NCBI GenBank assembly: GCA_047495785.1
Contig: JBLDXI010000009.1
Coordinates: 5,332,001 to 5,396,000, forward strand
Source of the DNA: Lepidodermella squamata
Taxonomy: Eukaryota; Gastrotricha
DNA: 64,000 bases
Direction of reading: 5' to 3'
Shown: piece by piece, positions 20,601 to 30,400 of the stretch
Layout: each line of letters starts with the position of its first letter
Position numbering within the stretch: position 1 is the stretch's first letter
Notes under the pieces: model-generated
Told to the model about the DNA's origin: nothing
Databases searched by the model: none
What the model saw: only the letters and a program-made list of their open reading frames with translations
Position numbers and translations under genes: made by a program

Positions 20601-21814
20601 ATTTCACTGGTTGTGACTGTTTTCGTGGGTTCGGTTCATCACCGTAAGCCTGAAATATGTCCAGTGCCTTTGTGGATTCACCGCTGGTTCAGTTGCCGAT
20701 TTGCCGTGTTTTTTCGGATGTTGCCAGCTGATCATCCCATGATTACGGCAAATCAAGCTTTCCCTATAGAAGATCAGGAGCAACCAGCTGTCACAAGCTT
20801 AAGATACCGAGGCCTGTTGGAACCTAAGAACCTTGCTCGCAAAACTTCACCAGAAAAGAATTTCTTGCCACTGGAACCTCCAATGAAGTCAGTAACTGTG
20901 CTCACATCCCTTGAAGACCGTTCTCCAATCATCGCACCAGCTAATTGGTCAAGAAGTTTCCAGGTAAATTCCGAAAATGTTGATAGACTTGCATTTTAAT
21001 GATATTTTTTAGTCTGTTCCCAACGCTGTTGAGTCTCATTCAACGACAGTAATCCCGAGAAATCACTCGAGTATTCCGAGAAATTTTTCGCGTCAAGTTC
21101 ACGCGAATCTGGCGACGGCAACTAATAACTTTATCGAAGACGCGAATGAAATTTTGGTCAATTTGCGAATTATTACGAACTACATCATCGATACCGAACG
21201 CCTGGAATCAGTACGACGAGAATGGCGTCTAGTAGCTGCTGTTATTGACCGAATTTTTATGTATATTAGCATTGCCCTTTTCATTGTTTTCAATCTCTTG
21301 ATGACAATTTTTGCACCAAACACTCCGTTGTCAGTAATTAACATCTATTAAGCGAATTAAACAGTGAGAACTTACTTTATCCAGCGTGTTTTTCACTGAT
21401 GCAATGCGGTCCAGTAACGATGCGACATTACGCTGTTCGACAGCTTGAATCCATCCCTCGCGGAGTTCAGCTCGTTTACATTGCAACAGCCTTCTGCAGT
21501 TATGGAGGTTGTCGCGGATTCGAAGAATTTTTAGCTTCGAGTCACGAATTTTGAGGGCAATTTTTTCGAAAGTACTCATGACATTTCCAAGGTCTTCGTA
21601 GTGCTCGCTGACAAATTTCGTGAGCTGAGTGTCGCAGTCTTGAAGCTCGCGCTCCAGCTGAGCCCTGCTGTTTTCTTTCGACGATCCTCCTTGCTGTTTG
21701 TTCAATGATATGCTGCGAATAGCTTCCAGCAGCAGTGAAGCCTGTGAAAAAATTAATTCAACCTCGCCATTTTACAAGTTCACAACTCACCTGATCCTTT
21801 CTTGAGGCTTGCAT
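2632..21814 (-). CDS. EXOC4: Exocyst complex component 4 (Sec8)
   Basis: Sec8 is a subunit of the octameric exocyst, which tethers secretory vesicles to the plasma membrane before SNARE fusion. The model is complement(join(2632..2940,2992..3331,6686..7665,7738..7965,8018..8430,9879..10350,13586..14176,21376..21741,21791..21814)). All junctions are GT-AG and phases agree, giving 1,240 aa against about 970 in human. Recognisable blocks in order: an N-terminal helical region (exon 2: ASLLLEAIRSIS, then TQLTKFVSEHYEDLGNVMSTF and LLQCKRAELREGW), KKYYLHAAEQL (exon 3), LIELIFSQFKCVLAVHRIV (exon 4), FFTRRKQPPQIGALFRF (exon 5), LADTCFLTLHLD (exon 7) and NQADLDYARRYYELL (exon 8). The extra length is low-complexity: a seven-His run in exon 6, a Gly/Ser stretch in exon 7 and a Gln-rich C-terminus. 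Introns 2, 3, 4 and 7 are large and carry mobile DNA, and intron 2 hosts a whole nAChR gene. The homology and phasing make this a firm call. Confidence 0.92.
4562..4609. repeat. Inverted repeat / hairpin
   Basis: A perfect 10-bp arm GTGTGCACGA (4570-4579) pairs with TCGTGCACAC (4594-4603) around a 14-nt loop. The outer flanks CCTAGTG and CATTAGG extend the pairing imperfectly. A third GTGCACGA follows at about 4614. It lies about 280 bp upstream of the transposase fragment, so it may be part of that element's non-coding sequence. This is not shown. Confidence 0.5.
4886..5590 (+). pseudogene. Truncated CENP-B-type HTH (pogo/Tc5-like) transposase fragment
   Basis: The first ~140 residues match the DNA-binding half of pogo/Tigger/Tc5-type transposases. 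A psq-like helix-turn-helix comes first (about residues 10-48, GVEAARVYGVKNYTISRRM). A CENP-B-type second HTH follows (about 57-113, LFKPEQERAIV, PLTRDRIRQVAF, KWLRGFLKRHKD), then RAETLSYARAASF, the family's post-HTH linker. A few residues seem missing before PLTRD. After about 5310 the frame becomes AT-rich and hydrophobic with no family resemblance, and no DDE catalytic domain follows. It lies in Sec8 intron 7 on the opposite strand. The likely reading is a decayed, catalytically dead transposon piece; a domesticated DNA-binding protein is possible but unsupported. Confidence 0.6.
6511..6660 (+). repeat. Dispersed repeat copy 1 with (AAAT)n tail
   Basis: About 150 bp here is nearly identical, in reverse complement, to 40521-40687. 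A diverged third copy is at about 39390-39500. It ends at TTTTCAAATAAATAAAC, a short (AAAT)n tract, as at the 3' ends of some non-LTR retrotransposons or SINEs. A core such as CTGCCCTCTCTTGGGCGTA is shared. No coding sequence is visible. It lies 26 bp from the Sec8 exon 7 donor. Confidence 0.75.
8431..9878. other. Sec8 intron 4 with degenerate transposase-like relic
   Basis: This 1.45-kb intron contains only short frames. The exception is a plus-strand stretch at 9105-9667, listed separately, that resembles the end of a decayed DDE-type transposase. The frame at 8612-8959 (115 aa) shows no family I recognise. Confidence 0.45.
9105..9667 (+). pseudogene. Possible transposase C-terminal relic with in-frame stops
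   Basis: One frame runs 134 codons, ending SDIQKDAW, then two consecutive stops (TAA TAA at about 9507-9512). The same frame then continues into an acidic tail (ETTTEIEAIGVDMVDMVDM, then DFLDESDDEILALEAK) before a final TGA at 9665-9667. Acidic tails of this kind are common at the ends of pogo/Tigger-like transposases, and a weak NGHGDLSI motif could be a decayed DDE block. The pairing with the CENP-B HTH fragment 4 kb away is suggestive only. Confidence 0.3.
11003..11800 (+). repeat. Tandem duplication of a ~340-bp unit with coiled-coil-like short ORFs
   Basis: Copy A (11003-11355) and copy B (11467-11800) both begin ATTCTC.CGTCTTAATAATTGCG. They share a block (CCCTCTGCCAAAACATGCGG), another (GAATTGGACAATTCAATTAC) and the end (CAGCAGTGACGACACCAGCTGAGC). 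Each encodes a short peptide beginning LDNSITV(F/Y)DLALSK and ending PEAAVTTPAE. Between these, copy A has a charged, heptad-like stretch (YERMLAQLEERVRSLTLEKEK) and copy B a shorter KLQLEKLEE segment. The shared ends with diverged middles suggest an old mobile or duplicated unit. Confidence 0.6.
12379..12669 (+). pseudogene. OTU-like fragment
   Basis: The 96-codon frame includes GRNYIKDTRMRLLSTWGGEV followed by EIQAIYDYL. The Y-x(n)-WGG-x-x-E-x-x-A pattern is typical of the middle of OTU deubiquitinase domains, which also occur in some transposons. The catalytic Cys (usually DGNCLF) and the C-terminal His are not visible nearby in the same frame. If the homology is real, this is a fragment. 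It lies in Sec8 intron 3 on the opposite strand. Low confidence. Confidence 0.3.
15354..15701 (+). repeat. Left LTR
   Basis: This 348-bp direct repeat is identical to 18142-18489 and bounded by TGTAAC and GTTACA. It carries a TATA box at 15572-15579 and AATAAA at 15640-15645, giving a plausible U3-R-U5 order. Confidence 0.93.
17499..17987 (-). CDS. Antisense ORF inside the LTR element, unknown function
   Basis: An ATG-initiated frame of 162 codons runs antisense to the retrotransposon. The product is Ala/Val/Thr-rich with a basic end (SNLRRGRKRCAAVVHMRRST), resembling a nuclear-localisation or nucleic-acid-binding tail. It shows no gag, pol or env motif that I recognise. Its length in otherwise stop-rich sequence is the only evidence for coding, so it may be chance. 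Confidence 0.25.
   Translation of the reverse strand: MSNVDEQRSGAISPASSDISGRTYDLTTRAGVEELVAAALRTYESFLFRHSGHARDVAITATYVRWLRSDPPESMNPQTTRMPQPVSETVPEVGARAMAAETVEAATLVDAEVEVNVRPVVKDAATATVTVVADESSSSNLRRGRKRCAAVVHMRRSTRRKI
18142..18489 (+). repeat. Right LTR
   Basis: This is an identical copy of the left LTR. It is preceded by the polypurine tract and followed by the TTTT target duplicate. Confidence 0.93.
19686..21351 (+). CDS. Nicotinic acetylcholine receptor alpha-type subunit (cys-loop ion channel)
   Basis: This is a pentameric ligand-gated cation-channel subunit. The model is join(19686..20963,21013..21351), phase 0 with a 49-nt intron, giving 538 aa. A signal peptide spans about residues 1-19. 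The 13-residue Cys loop runs from C147 to C161. Vicinal cysteines C211-C212 (TYDCC) mark it as alpha-type. TM1 spans about 232-255. TM2 (about 261-280) follows GEK and ends VAETLP, the cation-selective pattern. TM3 follows. A long variable loop spans the intron, and TM4 lies near the C-terminus (RIFMYISIALFIVFNLLM). Agonist-site residues W79 (loop D), W168 (loop B) and Y209 (loop C) are present. The usual loop A Tyr and second loop C Tyr are Trp (W112, W217). The gene is nested antisense in Sec8 intron 2, its stop only 24 bp from the Sec8 donor. An acceptor-like TTTTTAG lies 5 nt before the ATG. Confidence 0.9.
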
Positions 21815-23348
21815 GATTCCAGTAATCAAAATAAATAACTGCCACTGGTTAAAAGTCTAACCTATACAATAAAATTGCAAATTATCGGAAAGCGGAAAGT
21901 ATTCAACGCTAAAAAGTTGACTTTAAACAAGACAGCTTTAACACTTGGACGCTCAAAAGATTATCATGTTGAAATTGATAAATTTCGTAAGCCGCAAGTC
22001 TAATAATAACCTAGGATGTTTTCATTTGTAGAAGGAGGATTTTGAGAGGTTAAAATTCCGCCTAGGCCAGCTGAAGCTCACTTCCCGAAATCCGAATTTA
22101 AGAAACGCTAGTCAAACGACAATAGCCCCTTAAGAGAAGGGAAAAGTCGAAAAAGGGTAAACCACGACTAACCACAAAATCTTGACAAGACGCAGGACGC
22201 TTGGCAAAAGCCATTTTCAAAGTCCAAGAGAGCGGCCAAGCTTCGGCAAAGGGTGGGCAAATGACCGCTTAAGGATGTCTATCAGAAAGTGATGGAAGTG
22301 CCACGGCTCATGGCTCTCCTCAGTGTCTTGACTGTCAACGTGACGGAACTCTTCAGGTCTTCGACTTCTCGATGTTTCAGTTCGACGGGGAAAACAAACA
22401 CGAGGCACCCACGCTCCAGTAGGAGTACCTTCTACGCTCTCAACTCTCACGCAACTCTCAGGCGGCTGCGATGTTTTAGCGCGGAAAAGCGCGAGAAAAA
22501 TCCCGCCTTCAAAAATTAAAATTGTGTACAGTTTAGTTTAAAAAGGCATTTAACAAGTGAATAATCTCTGCTGAATTTTATCACAAGGTCAAATGGGTTG
22601 TTGCTGGGTGCGACGAAAATTTTGTTGTTTTTACGACGGGACACCGATGGCTTGTTTGTTGTGACCCTGAAGTGAACCTTCTTGGCACGTCGGTCGATGG
22701 GTGTCAACTCTAGATTGTGTCCCGAGATCTTTGACCCGGTATATTACTGAAATGCTCATGTCGCGTAAGCCATCCTGAAGTCGAAACTGCAATCCAATTT
22801 TCGATTTTTTAAGTCGAGTTTGTCATGGGTCATTGGTAAGACTTGAGTACGTGATTTAGTTAGTAGAACAGCGCTCTCAGTTTTTTGGAGTTCGGTTTAA
22901 GTATAGGGTTAGAGGTCGAGTTAAGGGATCCCACATTCCTCCAAGAGGGGAAACTTTGAAAGCGCGACTTTACCTCCAAAATTGGCTAACATTTTGATTT
23001 AGGCGCTCCGCTGGTGTTGTAGAATGGCATCCCTACTTATGTTCTTTTGCCAAGTGGCAGGCATTTGTTGTCAGTTGTCACTCTTTGTTCGTCCAATATT
23101 GCATAATTCCCGTTTGTGCTTATGTGGCCATTTGTGATATCTATCGTTTTCCGCGAGTGAACAGGTCTCTGATCTTAGATCTATTGCTGTGAAAGATGCA
23201 ATTTGTGGTTTCCGTCATCTTGCAGTTTCGATGAAATCTGCCTTTCAGAAATAGAATTGTTATGCTTATTACCCTGATTTCGCATTTGCAATGATCACTG
23301 TTGCATTTATTTTGATGCTTTTATTACAGTTAGAATCTTACATTTAAA
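21815..23348. other. Divergent intergenic region (Sec8 / CLINT1)
   Basis: This 1.5-kb spacer between the Sec8 start (minus strand) and the CLINT1 start (plus strand) presumably carries both promoters. Acceptor-like sequences stand before each ATG: TTATTGTATAG on the minus strand before Sec8, and TTATTACAG ending at 23329 before CLINT1. Short frames at 22217-22519 show no recognisable motif. I see no repeat with a second copy in this window. Confidence 0.45.
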
Positions 23349-26233
23349 ATGTTGAACACACTTTACGAACGCGCTAAAAATATCGCAGACAAGGCGTAAG
23401 TTTCAAAGGCTGGATTGGAAGGAAGCTATTTTTATTCGTGACTTTTAGGACCAACATGGTGATGAACTACACTGAGATAGAAGTAAAAGTTCGCGAAGCA
23501 ACGAATGACGATCCATGGGGACCTCACGGCTCGCTGCTGCATCAACTTGCTCAAGCTTCATACCATTACGAACAATATTCCGAACTCATGCAAATGCTAT
23601 GGAAGAGAATGTTTCACGAAAACAAAGACGATTGGCGACGTGTTTACAAATCATTGCTGGTTCTTCACTACTTGGTTCGCAACGGATCTGATCGTATTGT
23701 CAGTAGTGCGCGAGAACACCTGTACGATTTGAGATCACTGGAAAACTTTTCATTTATTGATGACTTTGGCAAAGATCAAGGGATCAATGGTAATAGCGAA
23801 TATTTTTTTATTATCGAATTCGTATAATTTCTCTTGAAATTTCAGTTCGCCAAAAGTCCAAAGAGCTCGTAGAACTTGTTCAAGACGACGCGCGATTGAG
23901 AGAAGAGAGGAAAAAGGCAAAGGCAACGCGGGATAAGTACGTCGGCCTGGCTGCTGACGAATTCCGTTACCGTGGCGGTGCCGGTGGCAGCTCTTACTCC
24001 TACAACGAAGACGGAGATTATGAAAATAATAATAATAACCGGTCTCAACAGGGTGGCAGTTCAAAGCAGCGACCCAGCCAGCTAGGCTCAATCGACGATT
24101 TCGACGACGGGAAACGAGGCGTTGTTTCAGACGTACTCGGTACAGCGAAAGAAATCTGGGGCCGGGTGAAAAACGACGCTACTTACGGTGATACCCACGG
24201 TGGTGCTGAAACGTAAGCTTTATACGTTAATTCATCCGTGCATGAAATTAATAATCGTCGTTCAATTATTGTCATTTAATCTTTATAAATAACCGGGTAA
24301 AGTTTGTACGTGAAAATTTTAGCTTCAGTTGTGTTTGACCTATGTGATTCGTGAAGGCTTAACGTTTTGATTTTTGATCAGCACATTTAGCCCTGCGAAT
24401 GTGTCCCGAAATTTATGTCGCATCCATTTTGAGCTGCCTTTATCACTTATTTAATTTTGATATTTGAAAATCATTCAATTCTATGCCGTTTGTTTTGTAG
24501 GTTTGATGATTCGCCGACTTCCCATCGGCCGACGCGAGAATTTCGCGACCACGATAACAACGACCGAAATTACCAACCTCCAGCACCACAGCCATCAAAA
24601 CTCGTGCCCCGGCTATCTGGTTCATCCACCACTTCAGAGAAACCGCAGCAAGCAGCCGCTGCCCCTCAGCCGAAAGCGCAGCCTCAAAAGCCTATTATTG
24701 ACCTGTTTGACAGTGACCCAGCACCAGCGCCAGCTCCTCAGCAAAAACCAAGCGGAAACAGTGACGAATTTGCGGATTTCGTCTCGCAGAGGGCTCAGGA
24801 GAAGACAGCAGTTACAAAGGTTTCGGACGATTTTGCTGATTTTGCTAGCGTGCCAGCTCATACGAATGGTGCTGCAGCAGCATCGAAACCTTCGAATGGG
24901 TCGGGTGGTTTCGCGGATTTCGACCATTTCAACAGCGTTCCAGCTCCTCAACCACAGCCGAAAAGCTTGGCTGAGGAAATTTTCAGCCAAGCTGCCGCTG
25001 TTCCTCAGCCAGCTTTTCCGGCATTTTCTGCCGTTCCACCTCAGCCTCAACCTATTCTAGGCGGTATGCCTCACAGCCAGTCGATGGGTTTCAGCGCTCC
25101 AATGGGCTTTGGGACTCCCCAGCCTATGATGGCGGTACCTATGGCCCAGCAGCAGCAGCCTATGATGAGGCCTAGTGCGACTTTCACTGCCCCAGCTGGC
25201 GGGCAACCGATCAATTTCATGCAACCAGTCGCGCCAGTTATGCAACCTGTTATGAGGCCGAGTTCGAATAACATGGCGACAAATAGCAGCAACAGCAACA
25301 CTCCAATTGCTGGAACTTGGAAGGAAGCAGCTGGTTCGCTTGATATCAGCTTAGATTCACTGTCACTGGGTGCTAATCGAAACAAACCTGCCGCTGCAAC
25401 GATTGGACAGCTTCAAAGTAAGATTTTTTTGTAAAATCGAGCTTTCCTAGCATTACAATGTTTTAACTTTGAAATTAGCGCCTTTATCGAGTTCGTGTAA
25501 GTTTTTGATTGGTGTTTAATGTGGAACTTTCATCTGCTATTAACCTGTTTCATTTGCACTTTCACCCTTAATTTTTGAGCACCTTTAAAATTACACTAAT
25601 TTTATAACACGGCAACTTGATGTAGTTTGGCAATGTTGTTTTTCTTTCTCAAATACTTAACCCGACAAAAGTGGTCATAAATTCTTAATAAGCAAGTAAT
25701 GTTTAAATAATGGCTTATAAATTTAGTGGAAATCTACGAAACTGAATTGATTATTTGTCTAAAACTAAACCTAAGAAGTCCAGTTAATGAGATGATTTCT
25801 GATCTCGTGAGATATTTCTGTAAATTTTTATCTAATTAATGGGACAGTTTGTTAAAAAAAATTCCTAACACTAAAAATGCTTTTGTGATTTGTGAAGTAA
25901 TTTTGCTTTTGTTGTGTTTCCTTAACAATTGAAGATCTAACTCTTCCTTGATGTTTTCTTCGCAGGTGAAATTCGACTAATTGTTTTGAAATTTTTCCAG
26001 GTATGTCTGGTGGTTCGCAATTTCCGCCGGCACAGCAACAGCCGATGATGTTTCCGGCTATGCAGCCGCAGCCAGTTGTGCGGCCGGCGGGTGCAATGTT
26101 CGCGGGCTCCGGTGGTTTCGCAGCAGCTCCCGCGCCTTTCGGGGCCATGCAATCTACAAACACAACGGTACCTAGCCAAGGTACCCCAATGAGCTCAAAT
26201 ACTGCTTCGAAAGACTTTGACCCGTGGGGCTGA
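23349..26233 (+). CDS. CLINT1: Epsin-related clathrin adaptor (epsinR / CLINT1)
   Basis: EpsinR binds phosphoinositides, clathrin and AP-1 and supports vesicle budding and SNARE sorting at the trans-Golgi network and endosomes. The model is join(23349..23395,23449..23789,23846..24212,24501..25417,26001..26233), all GT-AG with consistent phases, giving 634 aa. The ENTH domain covers about residues 15-150 (NYTEIEVKVREATNDDPWG, DWRRVYKSLLVLHYLVRNGS, REHLYDLRSLE, DFGKDQGIN, RLREERKKAK). The disordered tail has a clathrin/AP-type box IIDLFDSD (about 317-324) and three FADF motifs (about 342, 363 and 389), the AP-1/GGA ear-binding type seen in epsinR. The tail then becomes Pro/Gln/Met-rich, as in human CLINT1, and ends KDFDPWG. 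The FADF motifs and tail distinguish it from epsin-1. Confidence 0.92.
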
Positions 26234-27430
26234 GAGAAAAGAGTTGCGAAAGCTTCGCTTCGTTTTTACGTACCTATATCTAATATAAAAATGGAACTTT
26301 ATTCTTACTACATATATCAAATTTTCGTTTCTTACGTTGATATGAAAATTCCGCACCGAACGTTTAGAGGAAAAATATGGTTGTGCTGTAATGATAATAA
26401 TAAGGCTGAGAAAAACCCGCGTTTTCACTTGTTGAATGAATTCCGCGCACTGTTTCTGGAGACACTTCTGTGCAATTAATTAATTACAAATTTTGGTTTG
26501 CTTGTGATACTTGAACGAAACTAACTATACATGGGATTCAATGTTATCTTGTTGCTTTTTCCAGCTTGCGGTAACAACAAAAACTGAGTGAAATGTCACA
26601 CCTTGAAAAAAATATTCCGAGTGTAAATTATACGTTGTTATTAGTGAACTCGCAAAAATGCTTAGAAATTTTGCATTTCAAAAATAATCGCTCGTTTTTC
26701 ATCATCACAACTCTCAAAAAAAATCATTCGAACTGCTTTGTGCTAAATATTGACTTGAAACAAGGATTTTATTCATAATTTGATTAGTGGAATTATGAAG
26801 AAAAAGCATAGACTGAATTTTAACATCGATTTCGGCGCCAAATAATGCAGCGATCTTTTCCATCATAATAATGTAACAAGATTTTTTCGTTGCTTGATAA
26901 ACTGCTACATTATATCGTCCTATTAATGCCGTAGGTGTACCATAATATAAATCTTTCATATCCGCCTTCTATATAGCATTTATTCGTAATTTGTTTCCAA
27001 GTATTAAAACATAAGCAAATTTACGTTGGAAGCACTTCGTGTCCCTTTCACACCTGATTTAATTTTTATTTGAAAAAACCGCACATCTTCTTGCGCGCTG
27101 AATAAATTATGCATATATTAATATATTAACTCGACTAAAAAAAATTGAAAAATACGATATAATATCTCAATTTTACTATATTATAGATAAATCTTTTCTT
27201 TTTCTTCTGGGTACAAGTTGTGAAAAATCTATTAATAATATTCTTCTGTTGGACTTATGATAATATAACGACTCTGGTTTTGCGCCGTTTACAAAAAAAT
27301 CACGCTGAGGTGCAAGCTTATCCTGAAAAAATTATTAATAAAATTTTTAAAAATAATACTTTTTATTTTAGGTTGTTATGAGAGAGAAAAATGTGAAAAG
27401 TTAATTATCGATGCGTGACGAAGCGAATCC
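26234..27430. other. Intergenic, AT-rich
   Basis: This 1.2-kb spacer between CLINT1 and attractin contains only short, low-complexity frames. An acceptor-like TTTATTTTAG ends at about 27371, roughly 59 nt before the attractin ATG. I see no gene or repeat here. Confidence 0.45.
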
Positions 27431-30400
27431 ATGACCACTGCACAAAATTCGGTCGTCGTGTTGTTGTTCGTCCTAATCTCAGCTATCGACTATGCATCGC
27501 CGGCCAACGATTACAGCTCATTATACGGCTCGTTATTCTCAGACCAGACGTGCTCAAGCGCCTCGCCGTCGTCGCTCGGCTGGACGTACCGGCTGTTCGG
27601 CAACGCAACTTTCGCAAATGTCCTTCGAAAAATCCCGGAATACCAGTTACCAGCAGATAATCGGCTGTTAATAGCCGCGAATGATCAACGCTCGCTGTCT
27701 TGCGTTTTCGGAGTTTGCGACCCGGCAACTTCGGCGTGTAAATGCAGTCGAAATTGGGTCGGGTCAAAGTGCCAAAATTGCGCGGGAAGGACGCTGTGGT
27801 CGAGTCAAGATAAGGGCTTAATCGCCTCGAATGCCGCGCCGTCTTACCAGGAAAATTCACGCTGCACGTGGATAATTACGCCGCCGCCTAATTCCGCCGA
27901 CTATCGCCTGAGTCTGCAGTTGAAAGTGTTGAATTTTTCAACGGAATGCTCCTGGGATTTGTTGTTCATTTTCGACGGAACAGCGGCTGTTCCCTCGAAC
28001 CTACTCGCTGTGATCAGTGGCGATTTATCCAGCGACCAAATCGCGCAATTTCCGACTATTTACTCAAAATTCGGCTCCGTTTTGATTTATTTCTACTCAG
28101 ATGCTTACCTGAATTACGGCGGTTTCGTCCTGGAATACACGTACTCATATTGCCCGAGAAATTGCTCCAGTCGCGGCGAGTGCCAGGGCCAAAATTCGGT
28201 GTTTACGACGACTTTATCGTACGAAAACGGCACAACTAGTTCCACATCGCAAATTTCGGTGAAAAATTCGCGAAATTCAAATTCGACCAAATGCATTTGC
28301 GACCCGGGTTATCGGGGTGATTTTTGCGAATTTTTCGCTTGCCCTAACAATTGCTCGAGCGAAAATGGGACCTGCAACCAAGACGGCACCTGTAAATGTC
28401 GCCGCGGGTTTTACGGCTTGGATTGCTCGTTAGATGCCAGAAATACGGCTGGTTATTTCAATTTAGTGCCCATTCAAGCGTCTCAGGGCAGTTTCGCGGT
28501 GAATAAAGCCCCGGCCTCGGGCGGCGCCGCTGTGTTAGTCGACGAATTTGTTTGGCTAATCGGCGGTTTCGACTTTGCAACTCGTTTCAACACGCTCTCA
28601 GTGCGGAAATTCGATATTCAAAACCACGTTTTTCATTATAATTTATCGCTGAGCAACGTCTCAGCCCCGCCGAATCGTTACGGCTTGACGGCGCATCGGA
28701 GCTTTGTTTTTCCGGAGTTGATTTACATTTTCGGCGGGACTTTGACGTGGTCGAATCGAATTTCCTCCGAATTGCTGTCGTTCAATATGTCGAGTTTGAC
28801 TTACCAAGTGCTGAATGGATTTCGAGTTGCGTCGAATTCGCCGGGTAAAACGAGCCCGGCTGCGTTAACCGGGCATACCTCGCATTTGATTTACGACCCT
28901 GCGAGGGATTCCGAGAGGCTGTACGTGTTTTTCGGGTATTCGCCCGATTACGGCCTCTCGGATTGGTTGCGAATTTGGGACTTCAATACAAGCTCGTGGC
29001 GCGTCGAACAGGCGCCGTATTCTGGACGGGCTTGGCACTCGGTAAGAATATTTTCAGGATTTATAAGACATGCGATATTTTCTCCACTTTCCAAAAACCT
29101 TTGTCTACACGGAATTTTCCCATTTTCCCTGAGCTGAAATTTATTACGTACCTTTTCGTTTTTTTCCTCGAATTTTTGGCTGGAATCCGCTTGCTGTTAG
29201 CAAAATTGACACGTTTGATTTCCAATATGGGAAAATGCGTAAAATTTGTGAGCGATTTAGGAAATTTTACTAGTCCCCACTTGATGAAATGGCCTGAATT
29301 TTTATTGACTACCTCCGGATATAGGATAATTGGCCGTAGCTGAAATTGAAAATTAGGAAATTGTCCGATTTCCCTCGATTTTTAACCTTGCTATGGACAA
29401 TTTTATCACTGGTTGCTATGGTCTTTTCTGTTACCTGATCAATGCAAATGTTGAAACCCAAACCTGACATTTTCTGAATAGCTATGAATAGCGAGCGATT
29501 AGATGGTGATTTAAATAATTAATTAGCCGTTTCCACTCGTCGATGTCAGTGTTTGTTGACGTAGTTTGATCGATTATCGTTACTGATGAATCACTGTCGT
29601 AACGTTCGGCTTCAGTCCAGAAAATTCCCAGACTAGAAAATAATAATAATAATCAAAAATCAGCCAGACAAAATTTGAATGAAAAGCTAAATTATTGGAT
29701 ATAAAATAGCAGAGTGAATAAGATCTGAAAAACTTGGCTTGTAGCCAGAAATTAACTATTAAAATTGATAAATTTATTTTTGGCAAGCGAAATCGTCAAA
29801 ATTCTGAATAGTTTCATTGAAATTCTAAAGTATGTGAGAAATATGCTGAAGTTCAGAAACACCCGAAATTTTTATGTTCATCGAATTGTTTTTATTATCC
29901 ATTTTTATGATGAATGTGATTTTTTGCAGTCTGTCTATGACGAGCGGTCGAACGCTGTTTTCCTCTACGGTGGTTTTGGCGCCGGGGTGCGGCGGTCCAA
30001 CATCGACATAACCGGCGAGTTGATCCGCTACGACCTCGCTACATCCGCCTGGACCTACATCGGCCAGGTGGGCCAACGCCGCGCCTTCCACGCCGCAATT
30101 CTCATGCCAAACTCGCGCCATCTGCTCGTCCACGGCGGCACTATGCACGAAACAACGTCAATCTCCCGAAAATCCCTACCCGAACCCGGCCTATGCGTTG
30201 TAACCCGCCCGTTTGTGTTAGACCTCGACTCCGGGTGTTCGGTCCAGTTGTCAGACACCCAATTCGCCCCGGCTCTGCCGAGGATAGGCCACGTCGCTGT
30301 AGCCTTAAATCGGACTATAATGTACTTCGGCGGCTTTGACGGGACAGTTTTAGACACAGACCTGTTGGAATACACCCCACTCGGGTGTTCAAACCGGTCG

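Larger units (their letters stand above)
14177..21375. other. Sec8 intron 2 (7.2 kb)
   Basis: This is the longest intron in the window. It contains a TIR element (14951-18720) interrupted by an LTR retrotransposon (15354-18489) and a complete plus-strand nAChR gene (19686-21351). The stretches 14177-14950 and 18721-19685 hold no gene I can support. The latter presumably contains the nAChR promoter. Confidence 0.7.

Noticed and set aside
22217-22519. Opposed short frames in the Sec8-CLINT1 spacer
   Set aside because: No recognisable domain, no splice context and no second copy in the window.
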